Both the position numbers and the translations under genes were made by a program. Source: Flavobacterium sp. TAB 87 (GTDB lineage Bacteria; Bacteroidota; Bacteroidia; Flavobacteriales; Flavobacteriaceae). Taken from it: 64,000 nucleotides of DNA. This document shows, piece by piece, positions 36,090-46,084 of this stretch (the stretch's first letter is position 1; each line of letters starts with the position of its first letter). Under the pieces are notes generated by a model. The model did no database searches. It was not told the origin of the DNA and saw nothing but the letters and a program-made list of their open reading frames with translations. The stretch spans positions 1 through 64,000 of the forward strand of contig NZ_LLWK01000030.1 in assembly GCF_001529295.1 (NCBI RefSeq), written 5' to 3'.

Positions 36090-37955
36090 TTATTCCAGCT
36101 GAAAAATAAAAGATTCTAAAGGTTGCATTTCAATTTGAAGCATTCCAACTCCATTTTTTACTAGTAAATTAGTATTGTTTTTTGGATACAACTGATCTTT
36201 CATCTGGTAGGCTCCATCTTTTAAATTCCATTTTAAAATTAAGTCAGACGGAAATATTAAATCAAATTTTATATTTTCTTCAGAATCAAAATTAGTAACA
36301 ACAAGTAATTTTTGCTTAGTAGACCAACGTGCGAACGAATATACATTTTGAGGATAAGCCGCTGAATTAATTCTGTTGTAGGTTTGAATTTCTTGGTAAT
36401 CGCCCATCAATGCAGGACTAGAAATTGTAAAATTCAGCAATCTCTTATAAAAATCACGCAATTCTTTTTCAGCTGTTGTTAATTGTGTTCCATCAAATTT
36501 ACCCTTGCTCATCCAACGTTGATGATTAGGAACACCGATGTAATCAAAAATTGATGTTCGAGATTCCGTTCCAAAACCTGCATTTTCGGCTGCCTTTTCA
36601 CCTACTTCTTGTCCAAAGTAAATCATTGTTGGCGACGTACTCACGGTTGCCGAATACACCATCATTGGCTTACCTTTTTCTGCATTTCCTGCAAATTCTG
36701 GACTTGCAATACGCTGCTCGTCGTGGTTTTCTACAAAATGTAACATCTGATGTTCAATATCACTCATTTCTTTTTGTATCCAACTCAATCCATCTGGATT
36801 TGATTTTCCTTGAATTACGTCTTTCAATTTATCATACGTTTCGACTTTATCATACAAATAATCCATTTTTCCTAAATGAATGTAATTGCGGTATTCCTTC
36901 GGATTATAAACTTCAGCCATTAAAAAAGCATTTGGATTTTTTACTTTAATCGCCGAATTCATATAGCTCCAAAACTCATACGGAACCATTTCTGCCATAT
37001 CGTATCGAAACCCGTCTACTCCTTTATCGATCCAATACAAAGCAATGTCTTTAAACTTTTTCCAAGAATCTGGCACGTCTTTGCTTTTCCAAAAATTAAA
37101 ATGCTCTTGATAGTTTTTCTTTTCAAAACCAACAGGTAATTCTGAAAAATCTTTAGTTCCATCAGGACGAACGCCATAATTTACTTTTACAGTTTCGTAC
37201 CAATCATTAAGATCAGGCTTTGTTTTTCGGGATCCATTTCCCGTCCATTTTGCAGGATATTCGTCAAATTTCCCATCAATCAACGGGTTGCTTTCTTGAT
37301 TTAACGGCACATCTCCATCCGGAATTTCAAATGCTTCATTGGGAATATAATAGAAGTTATTGTTACGTTTGTATTCCATGGAAGTATCGTCATTTTTTCC
37401 AAAATCAACCACTCCATCAGGATTTGTTTTTCCGTCGTACTTACGAGCGATGTGATTGGGAACAATATCTATAATAACCTTTAAATCGGCTTTGTGTGTT
37501 CGCGAAATTAGTGCTTCAAATTCTTGCAAACGATTTTCTGGATGTACAGCCAAATCTGGATTTACATTGTAGTAATCTTTAACCGCATAAGGCGAGCCCG
37601 CTCGACCTTTTACGACTTCTGGATCATCATTAGAAATGCCTAACGAAGTATAATCAGTAACTACGGCGTGATGTGGAACGCCAGTATACCAAACATAAGT
37701 CACACCCAACTCTTTAATTTCTTGCAATGCTTTTTGATTAAAATCATCAAACTTACCTACTCCATTTTCTACAATTGTTCCCCACGGCTTATTGTTTGTA
37801 TTTTGATTGCCAAACAAACGGGTAAAAACCTGATAGACGACAATTTTTTGATTTTTAGACTCAGAATCTTTTTCGGATACAATTGTATTTTGCTGGGTTT
37901 TACAGCCAGATGTAAGGAGTAAGACAGAAAGTGGTACGTATAGTAATTTGTGCAT
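36090..37955 (-). CDS. GH13 alpha-amylase-family lipoprotein
   Basis: 621 residues. The lipobox LLTSGCKT places the lipidated cysteine at 18, so it is anchored in the outer membrane or the periplasm side. The GH13 barrel shows KIVVYQVFTRLFG, DIVPNHIA, the nucleophile in DGFRYDMAEM (about 319), the acid-base glutamate in LMAEVYNP (about 345) and FVENHDEQRI (about 409). A beta-sandwich domain ends the protein. It acts on alpha-glucans such as starch or glycogen. It is not next to any SusC/SusD pair, so it is a stand-alone enzyme rather than part of a starch locus. Confidence 0.9.
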   Translation of the reverse strand: MHKLLYVPLSVLLLTSGCKTQQNTIVSEKDSESKNQKIVVYQVFTRLFGNQNTNNKPWGTIVENGVGKFDDFNQKALQEIKELGVTYVWYTGVPHHAVVTDYTSLGISNDDPEVVKGRAGSPYAVKDYYNVNPDLAVHPENRLQEFEALISRTHKADLKVIIDIVPNHIARKYDGKTNPDGVVDFGKNDDTSMEYKRNNNFYYIPNEAFEIPDGDVPLNQESNPLIDGKFDEYPAKWTGNGSRKTKPDLNDWYETVKVNYGVRPDGTKDFSELPVGFEKKNYQEHFNFWKSKDVPDSWKKFKDIALYWIDKGVDGFRYDMAEMVPYEFWSYMNSAIKVKNPNAFLMAEVYNPKEYRNYIHLGKMDYLYDKVETYDKLKDVIQGKSNPDGLSWIQKEMSDIEHQMLHFVENHDEQRIASPEFAGNAEKGKPMMVYSATVSTSPTMIYFGQEVGEKAAENAGFGTESRTSIFDYIGVPNHQRWMSKGKFDGTQLTTAEKELRDFYKRLLNFTISSPALMGDYQEIQTYNRINSAAYPQNVYSFARWSTKQKLLVVTNFDSEENIKFDLIFPSDLILKWNLKDGAYQMKDQLYPKNNTNLLVKNGVGMLQIEMQPLESFIFQLE

Positions 37956-38164
37956 AATTTTTTGACTTGGAAATAATTAATAGTTTTAAAATTAAACTTT
38001 ATTTTCAGATTGGATTGCAATCCACGAGCATAAACCTTTTTAAAGGCTACTTTTCTCCCACTACAACGAGAGAGTGATTGATTTTGTTAATAATTTAAAG
38101 GCAGACAATTCCAAAATCAATTATAAATAATTCCTAATTAACAGCGGGGTTGATTGGTTTTTGT

Positions 38165-38172
38165 TAAATTTG
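38165..38172 (+). promoter_or_regulatory. -7 box for the OstA-like gene
   Basis: TAAATTTG matches TAnnTTTG and lies 18 bases before the TTG start at 38190. It also lies downstream of the earlier possible TTG at 38154, which argues against that start. Confidence 0.5.
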
Positions 38173-38189
38173 ACAAAAATCTAAAAACG

Positions 38190-39827
38190 TTGAAAAAAAT
38201 ACTTTTTTTACTCTTTTTTGTTTCGCTACTGCTAAAGCTTAATTTTTCTTTCGCGCAAGCGCCAGCACCGAAAAAAATAAATATTGAGCATTCTGATTAT
38301 GCTGATATGAATCAGACTGAAATTCCCGATGCTTTTTTACTAACTGGAAATGTAAAAGTGAGTCATGATGGCGTGGTTTTAACTTGTAATAAGGCTTATT
38401 TTTTTCAGAAGGAAAATTACCTAAAAGCGTTCGGAAATGTGCAATTAGTGCAAGGGGACACCTTATTTTTAAACAGCAAATATGCCGAGTACAACGGAAA
38501 TGTAAAGAAAGCTTTTGCAACAGGTAATCCTGTAATGACTTCGCCTGATGCCACTTTAGAATCAGATACCATAAATTTTGATCGAAATATTCAGCAAGTA
38601 TATTACAATACCAAAGGAACCATTGTCAACAAAGACAATACCTTGGTTAGTAAAGCTGGTCGCTATTTCGTGAAAGAAAAAAAGTTTATATTTTTAGATA
38701 AGGTGGTAATTACCAATCCGACCTACGTTATAAAATCCAATCATTTGGATTATTACACCAATTCGGGTCATACTTATTTATCAGGACCTTCTACAATTAC
38801 TAGTAAGACCAATTATATTTATACAGAGAAAGGTTTTTACGATACCAAGAAAAACGTAGCACACTTGCTCAGAAAATCGTACATCAAATACGACGATCGA
38901 CGTATTGAAGGCGATAGTCTGTTTTACAATAGAAATACCGAATTTGCGTCTGCTACTCGAAATGTAAAAATTACCGATTCTATTAATCGTGGCGTTGTAA
39001 AAGGACATTATGCCGAAGTGTACAAGCAAAAAGATTCGATGTTTGTGACTAAAAGAGCCGTTGCGATCAATTTTGTAGATAACGATTCCGTTTACATTCA
39101 TGGAAAAAAACTAATGGTTACAGGCAAAGAAGACAATCGTATCATTCGTGCTTACAATAATGTTCGTTTTTATAAAACGGATATGAGCGGAAAATGTGAC
39201 TCCATCCATTCGAGCGCCAAAACAGCTTTAACTAAATTAATTGGAAGCCCAATATTATGGAATGGCGAAAGTCAAATTACGGGAGACATAATGCATCTTG
39301 TTGGTGACAACACAACAAAAAAAATTGATTCTCTCAAAGTTTTAAACAATACTTTTATAGTGTCAAGAGACACTTTAGGAACTGGATTCAATCAGGTAAA
39401 GGGTCTCAATTTATTCGGGAAGTTTAAAGAAGGTAAACTACACGATGTAGATGTGGTAAAAAATACCGAGGTTATTTATTATATGAGAAATGACGCCAAT
39501 GAACTTATTGGAATAAATAAAAATAAGAGCAGTAAGATTAATATGATTTTGGAAGATAATGCAGTGGAAACTATTACGTTTTTCAATAACGTAGATGGTG
39601 ATATTTTCCCGGAGGCCGACTTACCAGAAAGTGCTAGAAAATTGCGAGGTTTAGTCTGGCGCGGAGACGAACGCATCAAATCAAAAGACGATATTTTTTC
39701 GGAAGAAGAAAACCAGATGAATGATAAAATGATTGCAGAAGGAAAAAAAGAAGCAAGCAAAGAGAATACTCCAATGAAGATTAGGAAAGAGACTAAAAAT
39801 TACGATAAAAAGAAAGGGAAGAAATAA
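38190..39827 (+). CDS. OstA-like outer-membrane/LPS-transport protein
   Basis: 545 residues from a TTG at 38190. That start gives a textbook signal peptide (KKILFLLFFVSLLLKLNFSFAQ minus the first residue); no suitable ATG exists in frame. The body has repeated OstA/LptA-type beta-jellyroll segments (LTGNVKVSHDGVVLTCNKAY, FGNVQLVQGDTLFLNSKYAEY and similar). The last 50 residues are highly charged, KKGKK at the end. It probably belongs to LPS transport or outer-membrane assembly. The aminotransferase gene follows in the same direction, but with its own promoter. Confidence 0.8.
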   Translation: MKKILFLLFFVSLLLKLNFSFAQAPAPKKINIEHSDYADMNQTEIPDAFLLTGNVKVSHDGVVLTCNKAYFFQKENYLKAFGNVQLVQGDTLFLNSKYAEYNGNVKKAFATGNPVMTSPDATLESDTINFDRNIQQVYYNTKGTIVNKDNTLVSKAGRYFVKEKKFIFLDKVVITNPTYVIKSNHLDYYTNSGHTYLSGPSTITSKTNYIYTEKGFYDTKKNVAHLLRKSYIKYDDRRIEGDSLFYNRNTEFASATRNVKITDSINRGVVKGHYAEVYKQKDSMFVTKRAVAINFVDNDSVYIHGKKLMVTGKEDNRIIRAYNNVRFYKTDMSGKCDSIHSSAKTALTKLIGSPILWNGESQITGDIMHLVGDNTTKKIDSLKVLNNTFIVSRDTLGTGFNQVKGLNLFGKFKEGKLHDVDVVKNTEVIYYMRNDANELIGINKNKSSKINMILEDNAVETITFFNNVDGDIFPEADLPESARKLRGLVWRGDERIKSKDDIFSEEENQMNDKMIAEGKKEASKENTPMKIRKETKNYDKKKGKK

Positions 39828-39893
39828 GTCGTACGTATTAAGTATTAATTGTAATTTATTAACTGATTGTTTTTACGATTAAACATAAAATTC

Positions 39894-39922
39894 TTGTCCT
39901 ATAAAAAGTCTTTGTAACTTTG
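39894..39922 (+). promoter_or_regulatory. Promoter of the class III aminotransferase
   Basis: TTG at 39894-39896, an 18-base spacer and TAACTTTG at 39915-39922 match the -33/-7 pattern. The start codon is 27 bases on. Confidence 0.6.
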
Positions 39923-39949
39923 CCCCTTTAAAAATAGCACCTCAAAATA

Positions 39950-41146
39950 ATGAACTCCGATTTTATAAAATACCAAGCACAAACCTCTCCTTATCCTTTA
40001 GGAATGGAGGTTTCATACGCCAAAGGATCCTATATATACGATACGAATAATAAAAAATATTTAGACTTTGTAGCCGGAGTTTCAGCTTGTACTTTAGGAC
40101 ATCAAAATTTTCGAGTAAATCAGGCTATAAAAGATCAATTGGATAAATATTCGCATGTGATGGTTTATGGTGAATACTCGCAAAGCCCAGCAGTAGAATA
40201 TTGCAAATTGATGGCGTCGCTCCTACCAGAAACTTTAAATAAAACCTATCTGGTCAATTCTGGCACCGAAGCGATTGAAGGCGCTTTAAAACTGGCACGA
40301 CGAGTAACAGGTCGTAGTCAGCTTATTTCGTGCTTTGATGCCTATCATGGCAATACCATGGGCTCTATGAGTGTAATGGGAAAAGAAGAGCGCAAGCAAG
40401 CATTTCGTCCTTTATTGCCAGATGTTGCTTTTATCACCTTTAATAATGAAGCTGATTTAGAAAAAATAACAACAAAAACTGCTGGAGTTCTTCTCGAAAC
40501 CATACAAGGTGGAGCAGGATTTATTCAGCCAGAAAATAACTATCTGCAAAAAGTACGTGAACGTTGTGATGCCGTTGGCGCCATGATGATTTTAGATGAA
40601 ATTCAGCCTGGATTTGGTCGTACTGGAAAATTATTTGGATTTCAAAATTACAATGTCATTCCAGATATTGTGGTTATGGGCAAAGGAATGGGTGGCGGAA
40701 TGCCTGTTGGTGCCTTTACCGCTTCCTCAGAAAAAATGGACTTACTAACTGATAATCCTAAACTCGGACACATAACTACCTTTGGAGGTCATCCTGTCAT
40801 TGCGGCAGCTTGTTTGGCAACCTTGCAAGAAATTACCGAGACTAGTTTGATGTCAGATGCTTTAGCAAAAGAAAAACTGTTCCGATCCCTTTTGGTACAC
40901 CCTTTGATAACGGAAGTCAGAGGCAAAGGTTTAATGCTTGCAGCAATGACCGAAACAGCCGAAATTACCAATCAAGTAATTTTAAATTGTCAAGATAAAG
41001 GTCTGATTTTGTTTTGGTTATTATTTGAAGGTTGTGCCATTAGAATCACTCCTCCGTTGACCATTTCAGAGACAGAAATTAAACAAGGTTGCGCTATCAT
41101 CTTGCACGTTATGGATGAAATTTTAGAACAACAAAAAGTAAAGTAA
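39950..41146 (+). CDS. Class III PLP aminotransferase
   Basis: 398 residues related to acetylornithine and gamma-aminobutyrate aminotransferases. The PLP lysine is K245 in VVMGKGMGGGMPVGAF, LDEIQPGFGRTG holds the cofactor aspartate, and GTEAIEGALKLAR the phosphate site. The TFGGHPVIAAACLATL segment is typical. Family members with this sequence pattern are annotated loosely as aspartate aminotransferase family; the amino donor and substrate cannot be fixed here. No argD context is seen. Confidence 0.82.
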   Translation: MNSDFIKYQAQTSPYPLGMEVSYAKGSYIYDTNNKKYLDFVAGVSACTLGHQNFRVNQAIKDQLDKYSHVMVYGEYSQSPAVEYCKLMASLLPETLNKTYLVNSGTEAIEGALKLARRVTGRSQLISCFDAYHGNTMGSMSVMGKEERKQAFRPLLPDVAFITFNNEADLEKITTKTAGVLLETIQGGAGFIQPENNYLQKVRERCDAVGAMMILDEIQPGFGRTGKLFGFQNYNVIPDIVVMGKGMGGGMPVGAFTASSEKMDLLTDNPKLGHITTFGGHPVIAAACLATLQEITETSLMSDALAKEKLFRSLLVHPLITEVRGKGLMLAAMTETAEITNQVILNCQDKGLILFWLLFEGCAIRITPPLTISETEIKQGCAIILHVMDEILEQQKVK

Positions 41147-41313
41147 AATTAAAGAAAGTTGGCTGACGAATAATTTTAAAGCTAATTTTAATTCAATAAT
41201 AAAAGAAACGTTCCGCATTGTTAATTAAATTGTTCAAAACAATTCAATCTTTAATTTTTTAAGACAATCGGGTTGCCTAACTTTAGGTTGGGCTAATTTC
41301 AAAAAAACAGAGT

Positions 41314-42708
41314 ATGCAGTTAAGCAACGAAGAAGAAGATTATAACCTATCTCTATCCAAATTTGAGTCGATGTTAAAAACTAACAAAGTGCTCTTTTTT
41401 GATTCTGAAGAATTTGAAGAAATCATTCTTCATTATTTAGACATGGGAAAGGCTAATTTAGCAAAAAAGGCCTTAAAGTTAGCACTAGATCAACATCCCA
41501 AATCTACCGGCTTAAAATTAGTTCAAGTAGAAATGCTAGTGTATGACGACAAACTCGAACTGGCAGAGAAACTCTTAAATGAGTTATATGCGATAGAACC
41601 GACGAACGAGGAAATTTACATTCAAAAAGCCAACATCTGTTCTAAACGCGATCAACATGAAAAAGCAGTTGAATTGCTAAATATTGCTTTGGAATATACT
41701 GATGACTATGCCGATGTCTATAACTTAATTGGTATGGAGTATCTCTTTATGGATAATTTAGAGATGGCAAAAGACAGTTTTATTAAATGTTTAGAAGAAG
41801 ATTTAGAAGACCAATCGGCCTTGTATAATGTGGTGTACTGTTTTGAATTTTTAGATCAAAATCAGGAAGCCATTGCGTATTTGAATAAATATATTGATAA
41901 AAACCCATACAGCGAGATTGCTTGGCACCAAATGGGCCGTTTGCATTATGGTGTAAAAGAATATGAAAATGCCATTCGTGCTTTTGATTATGCAACCTTA
42001 ATTGATGACGAATTTTTGGGCGCTTTTATGGAGCGAGCCAAAGCTTACGAACGTCTTAAAAAATATTCTGAAGCAATCGAAAGTTACAACCGTACAATTG
42101 AGTTAGACGATGCCACTTCTTACGCCTTACTGCGCATTGGAAAGTGTTACGAACGTTTAGGCAACAATGTACTTGCTTTAAAATATTACAATAAAACGGT
42201 TCATGAAGATCCTCTTTTAGACAAAGGTTGGATTGCCATAACTGATTTTTATGTGCGCCAGAAGAACTATCAAAAAGCCTTATTTTTTGTCAATAAAGCC
42301 CTGGCTATTGACAATCAAAATCGCATGTATTGGAAGCGCTACGCAACGATTAACAAACACATGAACTTGTTCGAAGAGGCTGAATTTGGTTTTAGAAAAG
42401 CAGTTGAATTTGGTGATCACGCATTAGATACGTGGTTGTTTTGGGTAGATATTCTACAATTTTTGGGAGAATTTGATAGCGCCGTGCAAACATTGTTACA
42501 AGCAACTGAATATTTTCCAGAAGAAAATGAAATTGAATATCGTTTGGCTGGATTGTATTTTATGTTGCAAGAATTGACCAAAGCAAAGTTTCATTTGAGC
42601 AATGCGTTGCGATTGAACTTTGATAACTATATCTTGATAGAAGATTTATTTCCAGTAGTTTGGACCAAAAAATCAGTTCAAAATTACATTTCAAAACACA
42701 AAAAATAA
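41314..42708 (+). CDS. TPR-repeat protein
   Basis: 464 residues made of about ten tetratricopeptide repeats (for example ALYNVVYCFEFLDQNQEAIAYLNKYI and WHQMGRLHYGVKEYENAIRAFD), with no signal peptide or membrane segment. It probably acts as a cytoplasmic protein-protein scaffold. It ends 2 bases before the aroE start codon, so the two are co-transcribed, although there is no evident functional link. Confidence 0.88.
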   Translation: MQLSNEEEDYNLSLSKFESMLKTNKVLFFDSEEFEEIILHYLDMGKANLAKKALKLALDQHPKSTGLKLVQVEMLVYDDKLELAEKLLNELYAIEPTNEEIYIQKANICSKRDQHEKAVELLNIALEYTDDYADVYNLIGMEYLFMDNLEMAKDSFIKCLEEDLEDQSALYNVVYCFEFLDQNQEAIAYLNKYIDKNPYSEIAWHQMGRLHYGVKEYENAIRAFDYATLIDDEFLGAFMERAKAYERLKKYSEAIESYNRTIELDDATSYALLRIGKCYERLGNNVLALKYYNKTVHEDPLLDKGWIAITDFYVRQKNYQKALFFVNKALAIDNQNRMYWKRYATINKHMNLFEEAEFGFRKAVEFGDHALDTWLFWVDILQFLGEFDSAVQTLLQATEYFPEENEIEYRLAGLYFMLQELTKAKFHLSNALRLNFDNYILIEDLFPVVWTKKSVQNYISKHKK

Positions 42709-42710
42709 AT

Positions 42711-43460
42711 ATGAGTACTATTTTAAGAAGGCGTTATGGTCTTTTAGGACGTAATATTGACTATTCATTTTCGAAAGGTTATTTTACTAATAAATTTGAA
42801 GGTGAAGTTTTTAAAGGTTGCAGCTACGAGAACTTTGATATTTCTGAAATTAATTATTTTACGGAATTGATAAAAAATAATCCCGATTTAAATGGGATGA
42901 ATGTTACGATTCCGTATAAACAGCAAGTGATTCCTTTTTTAGATAAAATGTCTAAAAAAGCAAGTCAAATTGGTGCAGTAAACACCATTAAATTTACTAA
43001 AAAAGGAAAATTAAAAGGATATAATACCGATTGTCACGGATTTAAAAAGTCTTTAAAGCCTTTGTTGCAATCGCATCACAAAAAAGCTTTAATTCTTGGT
43101 ACGGGTGGCGCGTCTAAGGGAGTTGCTTTTGCACTGGATGAGTTGGGTATTTTATACACTTTTGTTTCTCGTGAAGCCAGAGAAGACGTTATTGACTATA
43201 GTTTAATTAACGCTACAACTTTTGATAATTATCAAATCATAATTAACTGTACACCAGTTGGAACCAGTCCAAATATAGAACTTGCTCCCGATTTACCCTA
43301 CGAATTTTTTACAGAAAAACACATTGCTTTTGATTTAATTTATAACCCAGCAGAAACAGAGTTTTTAAAACGCGCCAAATTAAAAGGAGCTACTACTAAA
43401 AATGGATATGATATGTTGGTTTTTCAAGCCGAAAAAGCGTGGCAAATCTGGAACAGATAA
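42711..43460 (+). CDS. aroE: Shikimate dehydrogenase
   Basis: 249 residues. It reduces 3-dehydroshikimate with NADPH, the fourth step of the shikimate pathway. Shikimate-binding S19xS21 (YSFSKGYF), catalytic K70 (NVTIPYKQQ), N91 and D107 (GYNTDCHGF), and the NADP loop GTGGAS (130-135) are in place, followed by NCTPVGTSP. The ATG at 42711 replaces the upstream TTG at 42660, which would overlap the TPR gene by 49 bases. A strong terminator follows. Confidence 0.95.
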   Translation: MSTILRRRYGLLGRNIDYSFSKGYFTNKFEGEVFKGCSYENFDISEINYFTELIKNNPDLNGMNVTIPYKQQVIPFLDKMSKKASQIGAVNTIKFTKKGKLKGYNTDCHGFKKSLKPLLQSHHKKALILGTGGASKGVAFALDELGILYTFVSREAREDVIDYSLINATTFDNYQIIINCTPVGTSPNIELAPDLPYEFFTEKHIAFDLIYNPAETEFLKRAKLKGATTKNGYDMLVFQAEKAWQIWNR

Positions 43461-43480
43461 CCATTGATCGTAAAAAAACT

Positions 43481-43509
43481 GAAACCTTCTTACTACAGAA
43501 GGTTTTTTT
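43481..43509 (+). terminator. Terminator downstream of aroE
   Basis: A nine-base stem AAACCTTCT/AGAAGGTTT (43482-43490 with 43497-43505), six-base loop and T tract, 21 bases after the aroE stop. Confidence 0.8.
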
Positions 43510-43874
43510 ATGACTTAAAAATAAATACTTTTAAGATATAAAAATAATAGTCAACTGTGTTCTTTCCAACTCAAATTATAATGAGTATACATTTACATTC
43601 CTCAACTAGATCCGATTAATTCTATACCGCTCTGTCGGATCGAATAGTACATTAATCTAGACGTAAAAATTCAATAAAAACTTGCAAAAAGAGGTATTTA
43701 ACCGATTACTAATTATACACATAGCTATTTATCTCGTAAATCGATAAATACCTTGTGAAACAATAACAGATTCATACTAAATTGCCTTATAATTAACACT
43801 TTTGTTTTGTATTTTAAAACTGCTTTATTATCTTTCGGTCAAATAATTAAATAAAACCTTAAACATTAATTACG
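43510..43874. other. Intergenic stretch before the DUF349 gene
   Basis: 365 bases without a gene. It holds a small inverted repeat, GATCCGA (43610-43616) with TCGGATC (43636-43642), itself inside CTAGA ... TCTAG, and the promoter at 43806. It is otherwise AT-rich. Confidence 0.45.
43806..43836 (+). promoter_or_regulatory. Promoter of the DUF349 gene
   Basis: TTTG at 43806-43809, a 19-base spacer and TATCTTTC at 43829-43836 (one base off TAnnTTTG). The start codon is 38 bases on. Confidence 0.6.
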
Positions 43875-45830
43875 ATGTTAGAAGAAACGAATGATAACCT
43901 GCCACAAGCAGACGGAAACTACGATCGAGAAACAGCACCTTCTGTGCAAACTGACCCTGCAGACGATTCTGTAGTTAACAATGTAGTTGCTGTAGGTGAA
44001 GATGGGGATGTACTGAAAAAAAAATCTGCACAAGATGCGATTGATGATTCTAATGCAGAAGAAAGCGAAGATGAAACACTTAAAGAACGTCATACGCTTC
44101 CGATGAAAGATTACGGAACTTTTTCTTTAGAGCAATTAGTGGATGCCTTAAAAGAACTGGTTGTTACCGATACAGTAATGTCGATTAAAGAGCATGTAGA
44201 TGAGATAAAGAAAGCATTTACGGTAGAATTCAATCATTTAATTGAAGAGAAAAAAGAAGAGTTTAACGCTGAAAACACCGATTCAAATGAAGAATTTGAG
44301 TACCACTCTCCATTAAAATCAAAATTTGATGAAGCGTATAGCGTTTATAAAACAAAACTAAATGCACATTTTAAAAGTCTTCAGACCAATTTAAAAGGTA
44401 ATTTAGAAGATCGTTTAGCTATTGTAGAAGAGCTAAAAAACTTAATTAACCCGCAAGAAAACATAAAAGATACGCTTAAGCATTTTAACGAACTGAGAGA
44501 ACGTTGGAAAAATGCTGGACCTATCCCAAAAGATAAATACAACCACGTTTGGAACAACTTTCACTTTCACGTAGAGAATTTTTATGATTATTTACACTTA
44601 GATCGAGAAGCGCGTGACTTAGATTTTAAACACAATTTAGACCAAAAGCAAAAAATTATTGCACGCGTCGAAGAATTAACACAAGAAGCTGACGTAAATA
44701 AAGCATTTAGAGAATTGCAAGATTTACATCGCATGTGGAAAGAAGATATTGGACCCGTTTCTAAAGATCATCGTGATGAGATTTGGAATCAGTTTAGTGA
44801 GTTAACTAAAAAAATTCACGATAAACGTGAGGTTTTATTTGAGAATTTAAAAGAATTAGAAGTTGAAAATCTAATTAAAAAGAAGGAAGTAATTGTAAAA
44901 CTAGATCAATTAGCAATCGAAAAAGTGAATACACATTCGCAGTGGTTGGCACAAATTGATAAGGTAGAAGCGTTGCGTTCTGATTTTTTTGCTATCGGAA
45001 AAGTTCCTACCGAGGTGAACGAAGCGACTTGGGCAGGTTTTAAATCGGCTGTTCGAAAATTTAATTCTTTAAAAAATTCGTTCTACAAAGAAATTAAAAA
45101 AGACCAAACAGACAATTTGAATAAAAAAATGGCTTTGGTCGAAAAAGCGAAAGCTTTACGAGAAAGTACCGATTATTCTAGCTCTACTCCTGTTATGAAA
45201 AAAATTCAGGACGAATGGAAACAAATTGGCCATGTTCCTCGAAAATATTCAGATAAAATCTGGAAAGAATTCAAAGAAGCTTGTAATCATTATTTTGACA
45301 ATCTAAAAGAACATAAAAGCGAAGAAAACAGTGAAGAAGTAGAATCTTTCGATAAAAAGAAAGCCTATTTAGAAACTTTGCGTTCTTTTGAAATGACAGG
45401 CGATCATAAAATCGACTTAGATGCGATAAAAATGCATATTGAAAATTGGAAACAATTAGGAAAGGTTCCGTTTTCAAGACGTCATATCGAAGGCAAATTC
45501 AATAAGATTTTGGATGCTCTTTTTGAAAAATTAAGTTTGAGTAAGAAAGAAACAGACATGCTCCGTTTCACCAACCGAATTGATTCTTTGTCAGAGAATA
45601 ATGATACACGCAAATTAGATAACGAGAAAATTTTCTTGATGCGAAAAATTGATGAAGTACAAAACGAAATTTTTCAATTGGAAAATAATATTCAGTTTTT
45701 TACAAATACAAAAAATGCTAAAAAAGAAAATTCAATTGTTTTAGAGGTGCGTAAAAATATTGCTATTCATAAAGAAGGACTGGCTGTTTTAAAAGACAAA
45801 CTACATCAATTGAGAGAATTAGATCAATAA
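43875..45830 (+). CDS. DUF349 repeat protein
   Basis: 651 residues. The first 75 are acidic and low in complexity. The rest has five DUF349 helical repeats, each with a core like ERWKNAGPIPKDKYNHVWNNF or DEWKQIGHVPRKYSDKIWKEF, and a C-terminal coiled coil (about 575-650). It is presumably cytoplasmic, with no signal peptide. The family is widespread in Bacteroidota and of unknown function. It stands alone, between its promoter and a terminator. Confidence 0.88.
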   Translation: MLEETNDNLPQADGNYDRETAPSVQTDPADDSVVNNVVAVGEDGDVLKKKSAQDAIDDSNAEESEDETLKERHTLPMKDYGTFSLEQLVDALKELVVTDTVMSIKEHVDEIKKAFTVEFNHLIEEKKEEFNAENTDSNEEFEYHSPLKSKFDEAYSVYKTKLNAHFKSLQTNLKGNLEDRLAIVEELKNLINPQENIKDTLKHFNELRERWKNAGPIPKDKYNHVWNNFHFHVENFYDYLHLDREARDLDFKHNLDQKQKIIARVEELTQEADVNKAFRELQDLHRMWKEDIGPVSKDHRDEIWNQFSELTKKIHDKREVLFENLKELEVENLIKKKEVIVKLDQLAIEKVNTHSQWLAQIDKVEALRSDFFAIGKVPTEVNEATWAGFKSAVRKFNSLKNSFYKEIKKDQTDNLNKKMALVEKAKALRESTDYSSSTPVMKKIQDEWKQIGHVPRKYSDKIWKEFKEACNHYFDNLKEHKSEENSEEVESFDKKKAYLETLRSFEMTGDHKIDLDAIKMHIENWKQLGKVPFSRRHIEGKFNKILDALFEKLSLSKKETDMLRFTNRIDSLSENNDTRKLDNEKIFLMRKIDEVQNEIFQLENNIQFFTNTKNAKKENSIVLEVRKNIAIHKEGLAVLKDKLHQLRELDQ

Positions 45831-45851
45831 ACTAAAAATATGATTTTATAG

Positions 45852-45880
45852 AAGCGAGGTACATGTGCCTCGCTTTTTGT
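45852..45880 (+). terminator. Terminator downstream of the DUF349 gene
   Basis: AAGCGAGG (45852-45859) pairs with CCTCGCTT (45868-45875) around an eight-base loop, with a T tract after it. Confidence 0.8.
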
Positions 45881-46060
45881 TTCCAATAACTTTTCTAATT
45901 AGCATTTTTTTCTTTAAAACTGTAGTGTGGTTAACGACCGGATAAATTGATTGTATGCAAACTGCGCCTTAATTACAACTAAAGATTTCCGTCAATCGTC
46001 TATTATAGTTTAAAATTAAAAGCTTTACCTCTTTTACATGTAAATTCTCTAATCGATGCT

Positions 46061-46068
46061 TACCTTTG
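46061..46068 (+). promoter_or_regulatory. -7 box for prmA
   Basis: TACCTTTG matches TAnnTTTG 17 bases before the start codon. No TTTG is seen at -33. Confidence 0.5.
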
Positions 46069-46084
46069 CCAAAAAAAAATTATC

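Noticed and set aside
36090..37955. Starch utilization locus around the GH13 lipoprotein
   Set aside because: No SusC/SusD pair, regulator or other alpha-glucan enzyme lies nearby; the SusC/D locus at the right end is separate.
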